From NCBI RefSeq assembly GCF_000264905.1, contig NW_006763133.1, positions 405,975 through 469,974 on the forward strand: a stretch of 64,000 bases of DNA, read 5' to 3'. The stretch is from Stereum hirsutum FP-91666 SS1 (lineage: Eukaryota; Basidiomycota; Agaricomycetes; Russulales; Stereaceae). Positions 33,946 through 44,274 of the stretch are shown here, in pieces (the stretch's first letter is position 1; every line of letters begins with the position of its first letter). The position numbers and the translations under genes are program-made. Below the pieces are notes generated by a model, which was not told the origin of the DNA, ran no database searches, and saw only the letters and a list, made by a program, of their open reading frames with translations.

Positions 33946-35960
33946 AGAGAGGAGTCGAGGTTCTTGGGGGTCAGTCGAGTGCTCGGCAACCACCGCTTGA
34001 TCACCGCAGGTGGGAGTCGCCGCTTATCCCCAACTTGTACCCTTCGGTCAGGACCATACAGTGGTACAGTAACAACACGAAGTCAATGATCAAGTCCATG
34101 GCATACCGAGGGCATCGTATCCTCGAAAGCTATAATTGACGTCTCGTGATTGTCTTTCATTGTATTCCTCTCGATGATCCGCCGCTTCAGCCTAATCTCC
34201 ATAGCGCTAGGTCGAAAAGCGTTGTGCTGAAAGGATACCCTTCTCTCTCCCTAGGTAAAGTCTCAATCTGTTGATATTTTTCTTCGGCAGTCCCTCCAGC
34301 GTCCTCTCTCAGTCATTAAAAAATTGAAGCTGACTCTAAAATACTTGAGAACAGCTTGATGCGGTGAGTGGCGAGAAGTCGACATATATTGTTTTCGTAA
34401 GCTCAGTAAGCTCATTCATGTTCCCTTACGCTGCCAGTATCCTATTGTGTGCTGTCGTGCGTCTGGCGATCCCGAAGCAGTAATGGTACTCATCCGCTCA
34501 TCGTGGTTTCCCGTTCTTCGCTAGGAAGGTTTGGCTGTCTAAAGGGCTGCACGGAAGCGCAAACCTCTTCCTCTTACTCCTTCAACATCGCAGGCCCCTC
34601 TAGTTCCCTCCTCCGCTCCGTTAACTAAGCTTCGCCATAATGAAAACATACTAAATCCGGCCTCGCTTCCTTCCCATGTGCACCCACGCCGAACGGTAAC
34701 TTACGACCCAAGGACTACCGCCTACTCCCACTGCTGTTAGCGCTTCAGTCCGAGCCATCGCAGTTCACACATATTCCTTCACGCTATTAACCCTCTTCCG
34801 GTTTTGTCTCTCGGCGCTACGGTCTCAGTGCGATACAGATATAACATAGGAGTGAGGACTATGTCAGGTATGTTGAACTTTATTCACTGGGAACGAGCGC
34901 TGAGAGGTCTCACCAAGCCCGCACGGGACGAAGCGAAAACAATAGGGTGGCGGAGTGGTGGCGGAGTGTTTTATTGTCTTACGAGGTATGTTCTTCGTTA
35001 GGGCTGGTGTGAGACGGGACGTCAGATTCACTTTCCACGATTCGTTCATGGGTGCCACCTCCAGGAATGTATCCTCCTATTGTGATCTACCCAATGTGCT
35101 CGGGAAATCCTGGTTTACACATAGGTTTACCGCTCATCCGAGTCCGATTTAAGCCGGCTTGCGGCTCGCAGACAACAGCGGTGGTGGAAACTTTTGTCTC
35201 GCTTGAGAAAACGCGCAATCTGGATAGCATCGGGGCCGGTGATTAACCGAACGAAAGAGCGAGACCTTTCATTCATTCGAGGCGTTTGTCTTTTAAGGTT
35301 TTGGTGCGTCCGTTGAGCATTGGTCCCCGGCCGACCTTCTCCCTGAGCTGAGTTCGAGATTCTTCTTTCCGATCTCTTACCACATTGAACTTGCCTTATG
35401 CGACCCTTTTTTCTTCCCCTTCAAGCTGGTAATCCCCATGTCGAGGCTTGTTCACTACTCGGTACACCGTTTCTCAGGCACTAAAGCGTATCTACAGAAA
35501 TGGTGAAAGCCTCCTGGATCACCATAGTTATGTGATTGACAAGGTTGATATCGATGGGAGTCTGTTTATCTCCTATGCTCCAGCCACGACTGAGGCGGTA
35601 TCGTTCAATTCTCGCGAAGTTTGTCGTCTTTCGAAGGTCGAGCGGACCCTGACGTACGCAGGCTTATTGCTCGTTCGCCTCGAGGCCTCGGAGACCTGGA
35701 ACGCTGGACGCCTCTTCAGGCCTCGTGTATGTCGGAGTTCTTCCAGCTGTGCACCACTGCCATCTGGCTCAAGCTTTCCTCCCATTTTCTCCCCTGCGAT
35801 CGTTCGCCCGACGTCGACATCGTGCCGTCACTGGACGCTCTATCCTGATATAGCTCGGCGGGGACTCGACAGGCGCGCGCAGTGATAGAAGTTGTGTGAA
35901 GCGAGTACACCCATCGTCCGGTGGTTCGTGGACTTTGATGTACAGTTTGATGAATTTTAA

Positions 35961-36200
35961 GCTCCCAGACTTTCTGTCGATGAGAAAGCTCTCATACTTG
36001 ATCTGCCTACTCCGTTTGTCCGCGAGAATTGCGGTGTATTAAATCGTTCTGCAATCTTCATTTTCGGTTATGCATTCGCCTTAAACTTGAGTTCACGGGA
36101 GACCTTCGCCGGGGTCAACGGTGTTTGGAGAGCGGAGAATGGACGGTTATCAAAGCTCCAGACCGCACAAGACCTATGTCACTACAAACAGCGCGGTTGA
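35961..36200 (+). other. Orphan open stretch, possible exon
   Basis: 79 codons from 35961 to TGA at 36198-36200 have a balanced, protein-like composition (RLSVDEKALILDLPTPFV, IFIFGYAFALNLSSRETFA, WRAENGRLSKLQTAQDL) but no start; a TAA lies just upstream. A possible acceptor (ATTTTAAG) abuts it. It could be the last exon of an unmodelled or decayed gene. No family is recognised. Confidence 0.3.
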
Positions 36201-36905
36201 GATGGTCGTGTACCTTACCCGATCTCAGAACATCCTGAAGGAGCGTGCGGAGATGACGATTTAGCCTTGTTTTGGAAATGTCGAGAGATTGAGAAAGGGG
36301 CCGGTCGGGGTAAATTCACAATTGTGATCGAACCGGTCGAGAGCAGGGCGCTGCGTTCACGTTGAAAGAATAAGAGTGATATACGTGCCAGTCGCAAATG
36401 CGCTCTGGGCCCAGCACGAAGCGAGCGCTAATAGGGTGCTCAAAAGCTCTCGCAATCTCGCAGTCTGGCAGGCTGCCTGCAAGCCGTCCGGGCGTCTGAG
36501 AAGTCTTCTGTTCGGAAAACCGGAGAATTCTGTTGGAGCGAGGAGCGGTGTGTGTGATATGGATAGCGTTCTTACGGACGTGGCTGGGGACGGCTGGATT
36601 GGGGGGCTATTGAGGGCGCGTAAGGCAAGGAATGGTAAGGACTGGGGCACAGGCCGTATCAGGCCAGGTCTCCCTCCGTCCCTCCGTGGTTCGCTGCCTG
36701 GGTGTCATAGCGGACGGTATTTATAAAGCCTGTGGTTTGAGACAGGCTTTATCCCACTTCTCCTATCCCCCGCGCTCGTACCCACCCCGCGTTCACTCAC
36801 ACTATCACCCCCTCTCATCTACTCTCACCCACCCTTGCATACGCGCAAGCCCCTACCCACATCACCGCGCCACCCAAGTCTATCCCATCCAACCTACCCA
36901 GCACC

Positions 36906-37380
36906 ATGGCCGGAGAGAACAACCAGAACCAAAACGAGCAAGCCAAGAAGTCTCAAAACCCATCAGTAAGTACGCCTTCCTGCTGGGCTCCTCTAACCTT
37001 TCCATGACCCGAACCACAACTGACCAAACAACTTGCACTCACAGAACTCATCTGATTCTAACCAGTCTCCTACATCGGACAACGACTCTTCCAAGCCCAA
37101 CCCGTACCTCGTCCCCGCACCCGTACCAGGAGGGCTCAGCCCACCGCCTTACCACTATAAGAAGAGAGACTCGGGAGGTAGACAATGAGTGTCTTTGCCG
37201 GCGGTACTTCTGTATGTGGGGTAATGTGCGTTCGAATCTCACTCGATCGCCTCTTGTAAACGGCCTGGCTGACCTCGGATCTCTAGGAAGTGAGGATTCG
37301 ATGAGGATGAAAACGGAAACGATGTCGAAGTGCTCGATATCCACGGACCTTTTGACGATCATGACGACTCACTAGGATGA
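36906..37380 (+). CDS. Small disordered protein with acidic C-terminus
   Basis: The three-exon model (36906-36965, 37045-37177, 37295-37380) gives 92 residues with all joints in phase. It starts MAGENNQNQNEQAKKSQNPS, continues with a Ser/Asn/Asp-rich part, then a Pro-rich YLVPAPVPGGLSPPPYHYKK, and ends FDEDENGNDVEVLDIHGPFD followed by DHDDSLG. A strongly acidic, conserved-looking tail appears only with the distal acceptor at 37294; without that splice the frame stops at 37186. The A/C-rich leader (36800-36905) looks like a 5' UTR. No family is recognised. The acidic tail could bind basic partners (inference). Confidence 0.55.
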
Positions 37381-37843
37381 TGCCCATGCCATGCCCATGT
37401 AGCCCCAGTTCAGGTCTGTTGTGTTGAGTCGAACGCTATGCTACTTTGTTGTACTTGTATTATATCATGCTTTCGCGTATACCCGCACCTTGGAATCCAT
37501 ATGCACTGCTCTTCTATACGCGTTTATAGAAATATACTTCATTCTGTGAAAAAAAAGAACAAGAGGGAACGAGCTCGATGTAGTCGTGTGGAGGCAACTT
37601 TGGGGAGCGCCCACAAAGCGCGCGACTTCGGGTATGGCCGGCGGAGCTTCAACCTCGTTTTGACGCGTCGTCGTCGTCCCCACCAACTTTGCCCGACAAC
37701 TACCATCTCAACGCTGTTACTTACCCCCTTTCTACCAGTACTTTGACCGTCCTCATCTTTGCTTTCTTCCCTTGTCGTATTTGCTGTTGATTCTGGTTTC
37801 GTTTTCTGGCATTTTCTGACCGTGTTGTCGGGCGTGAGCCATC
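37381..37843. other. Intergenic, SCD6 promoter and 5' UTR
   Basis: No coding region is seen. Pyrimidine-rich sequence precedes the SCD6 start. Confidence 0.45.
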
Positions 37844-39829
37844 ATGTCCACCTCTTTTATTGGGTGCGTACCCTGTCTCCGGATTTTAATGTCGGTGGTA
37901 CGACTATATGTTCGGAGAGTTTCTCTACGAACCAACACAAGCGATGAGAGTTCTGGTCATATACATTTCAGATGATCATTCGCTTGAGCCACCGGTCATA
38001 CACCGTGACGACGTGTAGACGTGTCGTTTGCTGTCGGCGCAGTTGACGAGACGTACTGACGATTCTTAGTGCAGAAAAACCATCTCCCTCATCTCCCATT
38101 CGGATGTACGTTACCGTGGAGTTTTGGCCGGGATAGACCCCGCTGCGGCGACCATCCAGCTGTCTAATGGTACATTTGCTTTCTCTTCGCTTTTGCGCTT
38201 CGTCTGCTCCAAATCATATGCTGATTCTTCTCCCGTGCTTTTCCCGATGGTGTGCCCGGTTTGTAGTTTATTCTATGGGCACTGAATCACGACGGTACGT
38301 GCTTGACACTATGCTCTTTATAGTCGATCTTTTCTTGTCCCTCTATACCCTGTTCTTTATTGTCTATTCGAACCAAAGATGAAACCAATACGGATGTAAA
38401 CGAGCACAGCTCGGTTGTCCGAGAGCGCATAAACCCCATGTGGATATCCCGTTGCCTTCCTTCTGACCTTCTCTCTATTCTCCCACAACTCTCTCTCGCC
38501 TACTGGCTTTCACTTCTCGCACTTTCTTGTCTGTAGTCCATCCGACTGACGTCCCTGTCCGCATTGAAATTTCACAGGCCGCCAGCGGATTTCATCCCGC
38601 CAGTCCAGGATCCATACCAATATATCATCTTCCGAGCGTCTGAAGTGAAGGATCTGTCGGTGGACGAGCAACCACCACCGCAGCAGAATATCCATAATGA
38701 TCCTGCCGTTCTGAACGTGCGTTCCGTTCCCATCTTGCTTTCACCCCTTCTGTGTACGAGTTCCTACTCGTTCTCCTACTTTATGATCGAAATCATTTAC
38801 GGATGTAAGCGAGCCAAGCTCGTGTGTCCGAGAGCGCAAAACCCCATGTGGATATCCCGTTGCCTTCCTTCTGACCCTCATACTATCCTCTTATTTCTCT
38901 TTTTACCTCACCGTCTCACCACGCTAACTCGCATCTTCATGTAGGCCGGCAGTGCTTACGCCGCGCCCTACCCACCTGCGCAAAATTTCCAACAATCCCC
39001 TCAACCCCCCGCACAACAACCCCAACAACGTGCTCCCCCTCCAATCCAACAACAGCAGCAGCAGCAACCCCCGCAACCTCAACCGCAACCCCGTGGTTCC
39101 GCCGCTGCAGCTGCAGCCGCCGCAGCCGCCAACGGTGGAAGCCTCAACTCTGCCGCCGCCTCTTTACAGAGCGTCGAACGCGCGCTCGGTGATCTCAGAG
39201 TCACGAACGGAGGCGGTCGTGGAAATGCGAATGGAGGAGGAAGGAGGCGTGGTGGACAGCCGGAGATCAAGGCTGGGGATCTGAGGGTTCCTGCGGCCGA
39301 TTTTGATTTTCAGAGTTCGAACGCGAGGTTCGATAAGGCTGCGTTGGCGGGTGGGGTGAGCGGTGCGACGGTGCTTAAGACTCCGAAAGTGAAGTCTCCG
39401 TCGCCGGGCGCTCATGATGACGATGCGAAGACGAACCCGTCGGATGAGTCGGAGGATGATGAGGATGATGATGAAGAGACGAAGAAGAGGAAGGAGGCGG
39501 AGAAAGAGAGCGAGAAGGCGTATAACCCGAAGGCGTCATTCTTCGACTCGTTGTCTTCGTCGACGCAGGGACAGCAGGCACAGGGAGGCGGAGGGCATGG
39601 AGGCGGACATGGAGGAAGGGGAAGAGGCAGAGGAATGGGTGGCAGAAATAGGAGGGAGGAAGAGAGGGAGAGGAACGTGGCGACGTTTGGGGAGCCGGGT
39701 GGGTTGGGGCTTTTGGGTCCTGGTGGGTATGTACCTGGATGGGGCGGATACGGGAGAAGAGGTGGTGGACAGGGACAGGGTGGCAGGGGAAGGAGGGGCG
39801 GATACTATGCTGGGATTGGAGGTCGGTAA
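37844..39829 (+). CDS. SCD6: Scd6/LSM14 family mRNP protein (translation repressor)
   Basis: Five exons (37844-37863, 38075-38169, 38267-38294, 38578-38716, 38945-39829) give 388 residues with all joints in phase. The LSm14 domain is at the N-terminus: MSTSFIGKTISLISHSDVRY, RGVLAGIDPAAATIQLSNVY, SMGTE, PYQYIIFRASEVKDLSV. A Gln/Pro and Ala-rich linker follows. An FDF-type motif (IKAGDLRVPAADFDFQSSNA then RFDK) precedes an acidic stretch and the second TFG-like block NPKASFFDSLSSS. The C-terminus is rich in RGG repeats. Scd6 family proteins bind eIF4G through RGG and Dhh1/Edc3 partners in P-bodies and stress granules. Introns 3 and 4 share an 80-bp repeat. It is convergent with VPS11. Confidence 0.95.
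38391..38470 (+). repeat. Intronic direct repeat, copy 1 (SCD6 intron 3)
   Basis: This begins CGGATGTAAACGAGC and includes GTCCGAGAGCGCATAAACCC, CATGTGGATATCCCGTTGCC and TTCCTTCTGACC. It lies inside the intron 38295-38577. The GTAAAC near its start resembles a 5' splice site. Confidence 0.9.
38799..38878 (+). repeat. Intronic direct repeat, copy 2 (SCD6 intron 4)
   Basis: This has the same order and close sequence as copy 1: ACGGATGTAAGCGAGCC, GTCCGAGAGCGCAAAACCCC, CATGTGGATATCCCGTTGCC, TTCCTTCTGACC. It lies inside the next intron (38717-38944), about 408 bp downstream of copy 1. Confidence 0.9.
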
Positions 39830-40406
39830 GAAGTCACCTGTGTGGATGATTCATTTTGCTGGGTTTGAGATTACGATTCCCGCGAGGCTCTCGCATGTTG
39901 ACGTATTGGAATGTGAGGCTTGTACATATGGGTGGGAGGACAAGTAGCGGATGACGAGCGACGCAGACGAGCAAGGAAGTAATGTCGTGCCCTTTTGGTG
40001 GTTGTGTGGTCGGTCTGGTGGTTGTGGCGAATCATTTGTCCCTTTTTCTTTTTGTTGCTTTGCGACCGATTCATATGAGGTCGAACACCCCGTTCTCGTA
40101 CGTCGTCTGTCGTGATAAGTGTGTGCCTGCCTCTCCCCCAACGAAAACTAGTTATAGTTGAAACTGGTCGAGTATAGACGGGTCGCAGACTACGCGACAC
40201 TAATAATACCACAGGTTCGAAACTATGTCGACATTCACTAAACGTGTCCCAGGGTCCACAATTTCTCGTTATACCAAACAACTCTTGAGAAAAGAAAGAG
40301 AGATCGCATCGTCTCGCTTGAAGCAAAATATAATCCATACATAATCAAAGCGAACAGTCCCAAATCACCTCCACGAACACGAATAAACGACATGCTAATG
40401 CCATAC
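39830..40406. other. Intergenic between convergent SCD6 and VPS11
   Basis: This is the 3' flank of both genes, 577 bp, with no coding region recognised. Confidence 0.5.
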
Positions 40407-43400
40407 CTACGAAACCACATTCTCCAACCTAGTCGCGTTCAGTACGCCCCTCCCGAAGCCCGCAGCCACCGCACTGAACCCATTGTCTTTCACATCCGCA
40501 AGGAACAGGTCGTGCTGATCCGCTAGCTTCTCGTTATTCCTGCGGATTTCGCGTATCACGCCGTGGGCGCGAGCGCAATTCGGGCATTCTGTCTCGTGTT
40601 CGGCGACACATCTATAAGAAAAGAGGTTGAATGACGCATGTAGGGGTTAATGAAATGAAGATAAATGGAGGTCCAAAAACGAACCGTTGGTGGTACGAGT
40701 GGTTACACATAAAATGCACACTCGGGAGATCGAGCTGGCCTCCACAACGCGAACACTGCGCGACATGGAATACTCTTGGATGATCTGGATCGGAAAGCTC
40801 TTTGACTTGTTTGAGCTTTGTCTCCGTCTCTCCACGGTACGACGCGATAAGTTGTTGGTCCTAGTGCATTGCAAAGAAACACGTTCAGTTTTGGCGTGGT
40901 ACAAAAGAGGATAAGACGCACGGTGTTGATCTCGTCTCTCGCTTCCTTAATCCTGCCCATCAGCCAGTCCTTCACAAGCCCTACGCTCGTTACCCCATTC
41001 CTACTCAACACCTGCACAACAGCCAACGGCGGCATGATCGTCTCCTGATCGATCACATCCAATACCTCCCTCAAGTCCTCCTTATGCCTCGACATCACCT
41101 CTCCCGAACTCGTCAAAAACCTCAACACCAACGGATAAAGATACTTGTTCTTCGGGCCATACTTCTCCAAACACCTCATCACCTCTCCCGAAGCCTCAGC
41201 CGCAGACGTTGGATCTTGATCCTTATCCATCCAGAACCTGAGCACATCTTCGTACATTCCTAAGCGTTCCCAGAGCAGGACGAGACCAGAGGTAAATTTT
41301 CGGGTGGAACAGAGGATGAGCGCATGAGTAGGATCATAGGGGATCTTGTCGTCCTTCAGGAGCCTCAGTGCCTTGTCGCCCATAGCACTCTTCCCCTGCC
41401 CCTTCCTCTGCACCTGTCCCTCCGATCCCGCCTCTCCAACACCTGACAATGTAAGATAGAGCTCCAGCAGCGTATTCCAAACCGCTTCCTGATCCTTCCT
41501 CTCTGCCTGTTCATCAAAGTCCGGCTCCTCGTCCACAGAGCTTGGCAAGGTCACGTTCTCATCCATTGTCTGGCCCCACCGTTTTAGGGCGACGGCCTCC
41601 AAGAACACGACGAACTGTTCTCGGTGGCCCACAAAGTTGGGAAAGTAGAGCCGAGGTGAGGGCCGTTTGACGGACAGAGTCTGTGGTTTCGAAGTCGACA
41701 ACAGGCCTGTTGTGGTACCGTTCGTGCTGGTAGCTGAAGGTGGCGGTGGCGTGGAATCCCTCGATCCATCGATTATGCTGTCCTTGCGGGCAGTCTCCAA
41801 TGATGGCTTGACAGTAGTGGCCGTGATAGTCGATGCAGAGGAGGGTTGCGGTAGATCTGAGGCGACAACTGGTGAAGGGGCGATGGGGGCTGCCCCACGG
41901 CTGATGGCGAGGTAAGACAGGTATGATGCGGTCGTCGAAGTGGCCGTGGCCTGCTTAACGGGAGACGTTGGTCGGTCTTCAGGATCAAAGGTGAGAGGGG
42001 TTGTGCTTGTGCATATGTCGATGAGGAGTTGGGTGGTCTCGTTGGGCAAAGCGTCGAGCATAGCGCGTCCGTATCTCGCAAGACTGTGCTCGGCCTGTTT
42101 AAGATGTCAGCATACGATATGTTTCGATTAGATGATGAGAATCCGTACCGCCTGTGGGCCCAATTTTCGCAAGTATGCCAGTGCATCGGCGAAATTTCCC
42201 GCATCCTCAACCTGTATCCTTAGATAATCTTCGTGCCTCTCCCATCTCTTCGCCAGATACCCTGCATGCTCAAAGTATCCCGCTTGCCTGCACACCCGAA
42301 TCGCAGTATCCAGATCAAAAGGGAGCTCATCCTTCTCCTCTTGAGCGTCGTTCTCCCCTAAGGGCGAACGCCGCGACTCTGTCTTGATGAAGCTATCCAG
42401 GCGGGCCACGTCTTTGAGCTTTGTATACGTGTTGAGTAGAAGGGTCGTATGGTCCGAATTTGCCACGCCAAGGTTATGTAGTTCTTGGAGGTAAGTGACG
42501 AGATTGTGTATCCGTTGAGCGTCGAGAAACTAGTGCCGGGAGAATATCAGCCAAGTCCACTCGCAACGTACAAAGGAACTACACACTTTCCGGACGACAT
42601 AGCTTGGCTGGACGTAACCGATTGTCTGCAAGTACTGTTGCATTGCGCCGTCGTAATCTCCCTTACTATAATTACTGTCGCCGAACTGCCGATGTATATC
42701 CGCCAGACTCGACTCGTCCAGTCGTTGCGTTTTGGCCATGTTCAGCGCGGTCAGATATTGTGACTTCCCATATAGGAGGTTCAACCTCTCTCCGGTCGGT
42801 TTCTCCCGTAGACTGACGAGCTATAAAACGCCACCGTTCGTCAGTCGAGAAGATACACACAGAAGGCGAGAGGTAAAAAGGTTCACCTTTCCGTCGTTCG
42901 GAAGAATGTATATTTGATCCCACTGCGAGATGACCTGACGCACACCCTCCTGGAACGCACCAGAATACGCGACGAACTTATTCTCGAGATCAAAGACGGT
43001 GACCTTGGTGAGATCTGCGTTCCCTGAAATGGATTCATTACGCCATAGATTCCGTACGGTGGCGGACGCTGAAGTCGCGGTTGGGACGAATGGAGGAGAG
43101 ACGATGACTAGGTAGTTTAGGTGCGTATGGACCGATGACTTGTGACCTGCAGGACGTATCATCAGTCAGGACAAACATTTGGGAGCGGCATCAGAGTAGT
43201 ATCATACCTTCATACGCAATCGACGCTCCCCTGCCCTCAATGCCACATATGAAGACCGCCTCGTCTCTCGCCACAATTAGGTTCTGCGCCTTCCAATCCA
43301 TAACGGCACATCCCACCGCCGCACCAACTTCGTATACCTCGCTCGGTGTGCCTCCACTTCCCTTTCCCGAGACCTGATATGACCGGACACTGTTCGTCGT

Positions 43401-44274
43401 GACAATAAAGAGATGCAGAACATTTGGGGCGTCCGGTGTAGGTTCTTTGAATCCGAGGCCAGTGATAGGTTCTGTGGGCGATTCGTGGATGACGCGTGGT
43501 TTGGGGAGGGCGGTGAGAGAGGTAGAGGTGGAGAAGATGGATTGGTCAAGGTGGCGGTAGAGGAGGACAGTGCCGTCCGCGAGACCGATGGCAAGGTATG
43601 AGAGTGTAGCGGAGAGGGCCATGGCTGATACCTTCAAGAAAGTTCATTAGTCCGTTCAACGAAGAGACGAAGAAGTGACTCACTGGATGGGGGCGGTTAC
43701 TGTGCTGGACCTTAATGGACCGCAGGAGTAACGGAAAACCATTCTTGTCTGTCTTCTCCAAATGCCACACCTTCAATAGTGGTTGCCTCACTGCATCCTC
43801 TTCCTAATTCTCGTTAACTTTCCTCTCTTCTGTTGCATCCATACACGAACAAGGAAAACGATGCTTACCCCGAGCGTGATCAAAAAACCCCGACGCTCTA
43901 CCATATGCGTCACCCGTCCTCCAACATGCGCAATCCAACTCATGGCAGGTTCAAACTCCTTGTTCAATACGTGTAAACTCCCATGGATGTCCGCAACGAG
44001 GATCCCGTAGGATGAAGGGCAGACTGTGGATATTTCGTTGGCGCTCTGAGGATTGGTCAACTGCGGGGAATTGTGCGGGCCTGGGGTAGACGTACTCGTA
44101 GGAGATGTGGGCTCTCTCCCAAGTCGTGTGTATCCTTGACTGGTACGACGTCGAAGAACGCGAATTGTTTGAACTAGAACGCAGCATGAACATTGAGTTC
44201 TGAATATCTGCGTGTATGGTAGACAGAGGACGTACGGCTGGTGCTGCTGCACCAGAACTCAGAGATGAAGTCAT
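40407..44274 (-). CDS. VPS11: Vacuolar protein sorting protein Vps11 (Pep5), HOPS/CORVET core
   Basis: This class C Vps core subunit tethers endosomal and vacuolar membranes. Start ATG 44274 gives MTSSLSSGAAAPA, spliced (GTACGT to TTCTAG) to FKQFAFFDVVPVKD. The N-terminal beta-propeller shows ISTVCPSSYGILVADIHGS, EPAMSWIAHVGGRVTHMVER, KVWHLEKTDKNG and YLAIGLADGTVLLYRHLDQS. A clathrin-like alpha-solenoid follows (LNLLYGKSQYLTALNMAKT, YSKGDYDGAMQQYLQTIGYV, FEHAGYLAKRWERHEDYLRI, FVGHREQFVVFLEAVALK). The C-terminal RING-H2-like element reads CSRCGGQLDLPSVHFMCNHS, YHQRC, ETECPNCARAH, then a tail ending RLENVVS at 40407. About ten introns. All class diagnostics are present. Confidence 0.95.

Larger units (their letters stand above)
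32919..36905. other. 4-kb gene-poor region
   Basis: No complete gene is recognised. It holds inverted copies of GGATCAAGGAGTG (33540-33945), short coding-like fragments (33376-33684 minus, about 34861-35153, 35448-35885, 35961-36200 plus) and AT/GC-mixed sequence without long low-complexity tracts. It looks like decayed gene or repeat remnants, but I could not match any family. Confidence 0.45.
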
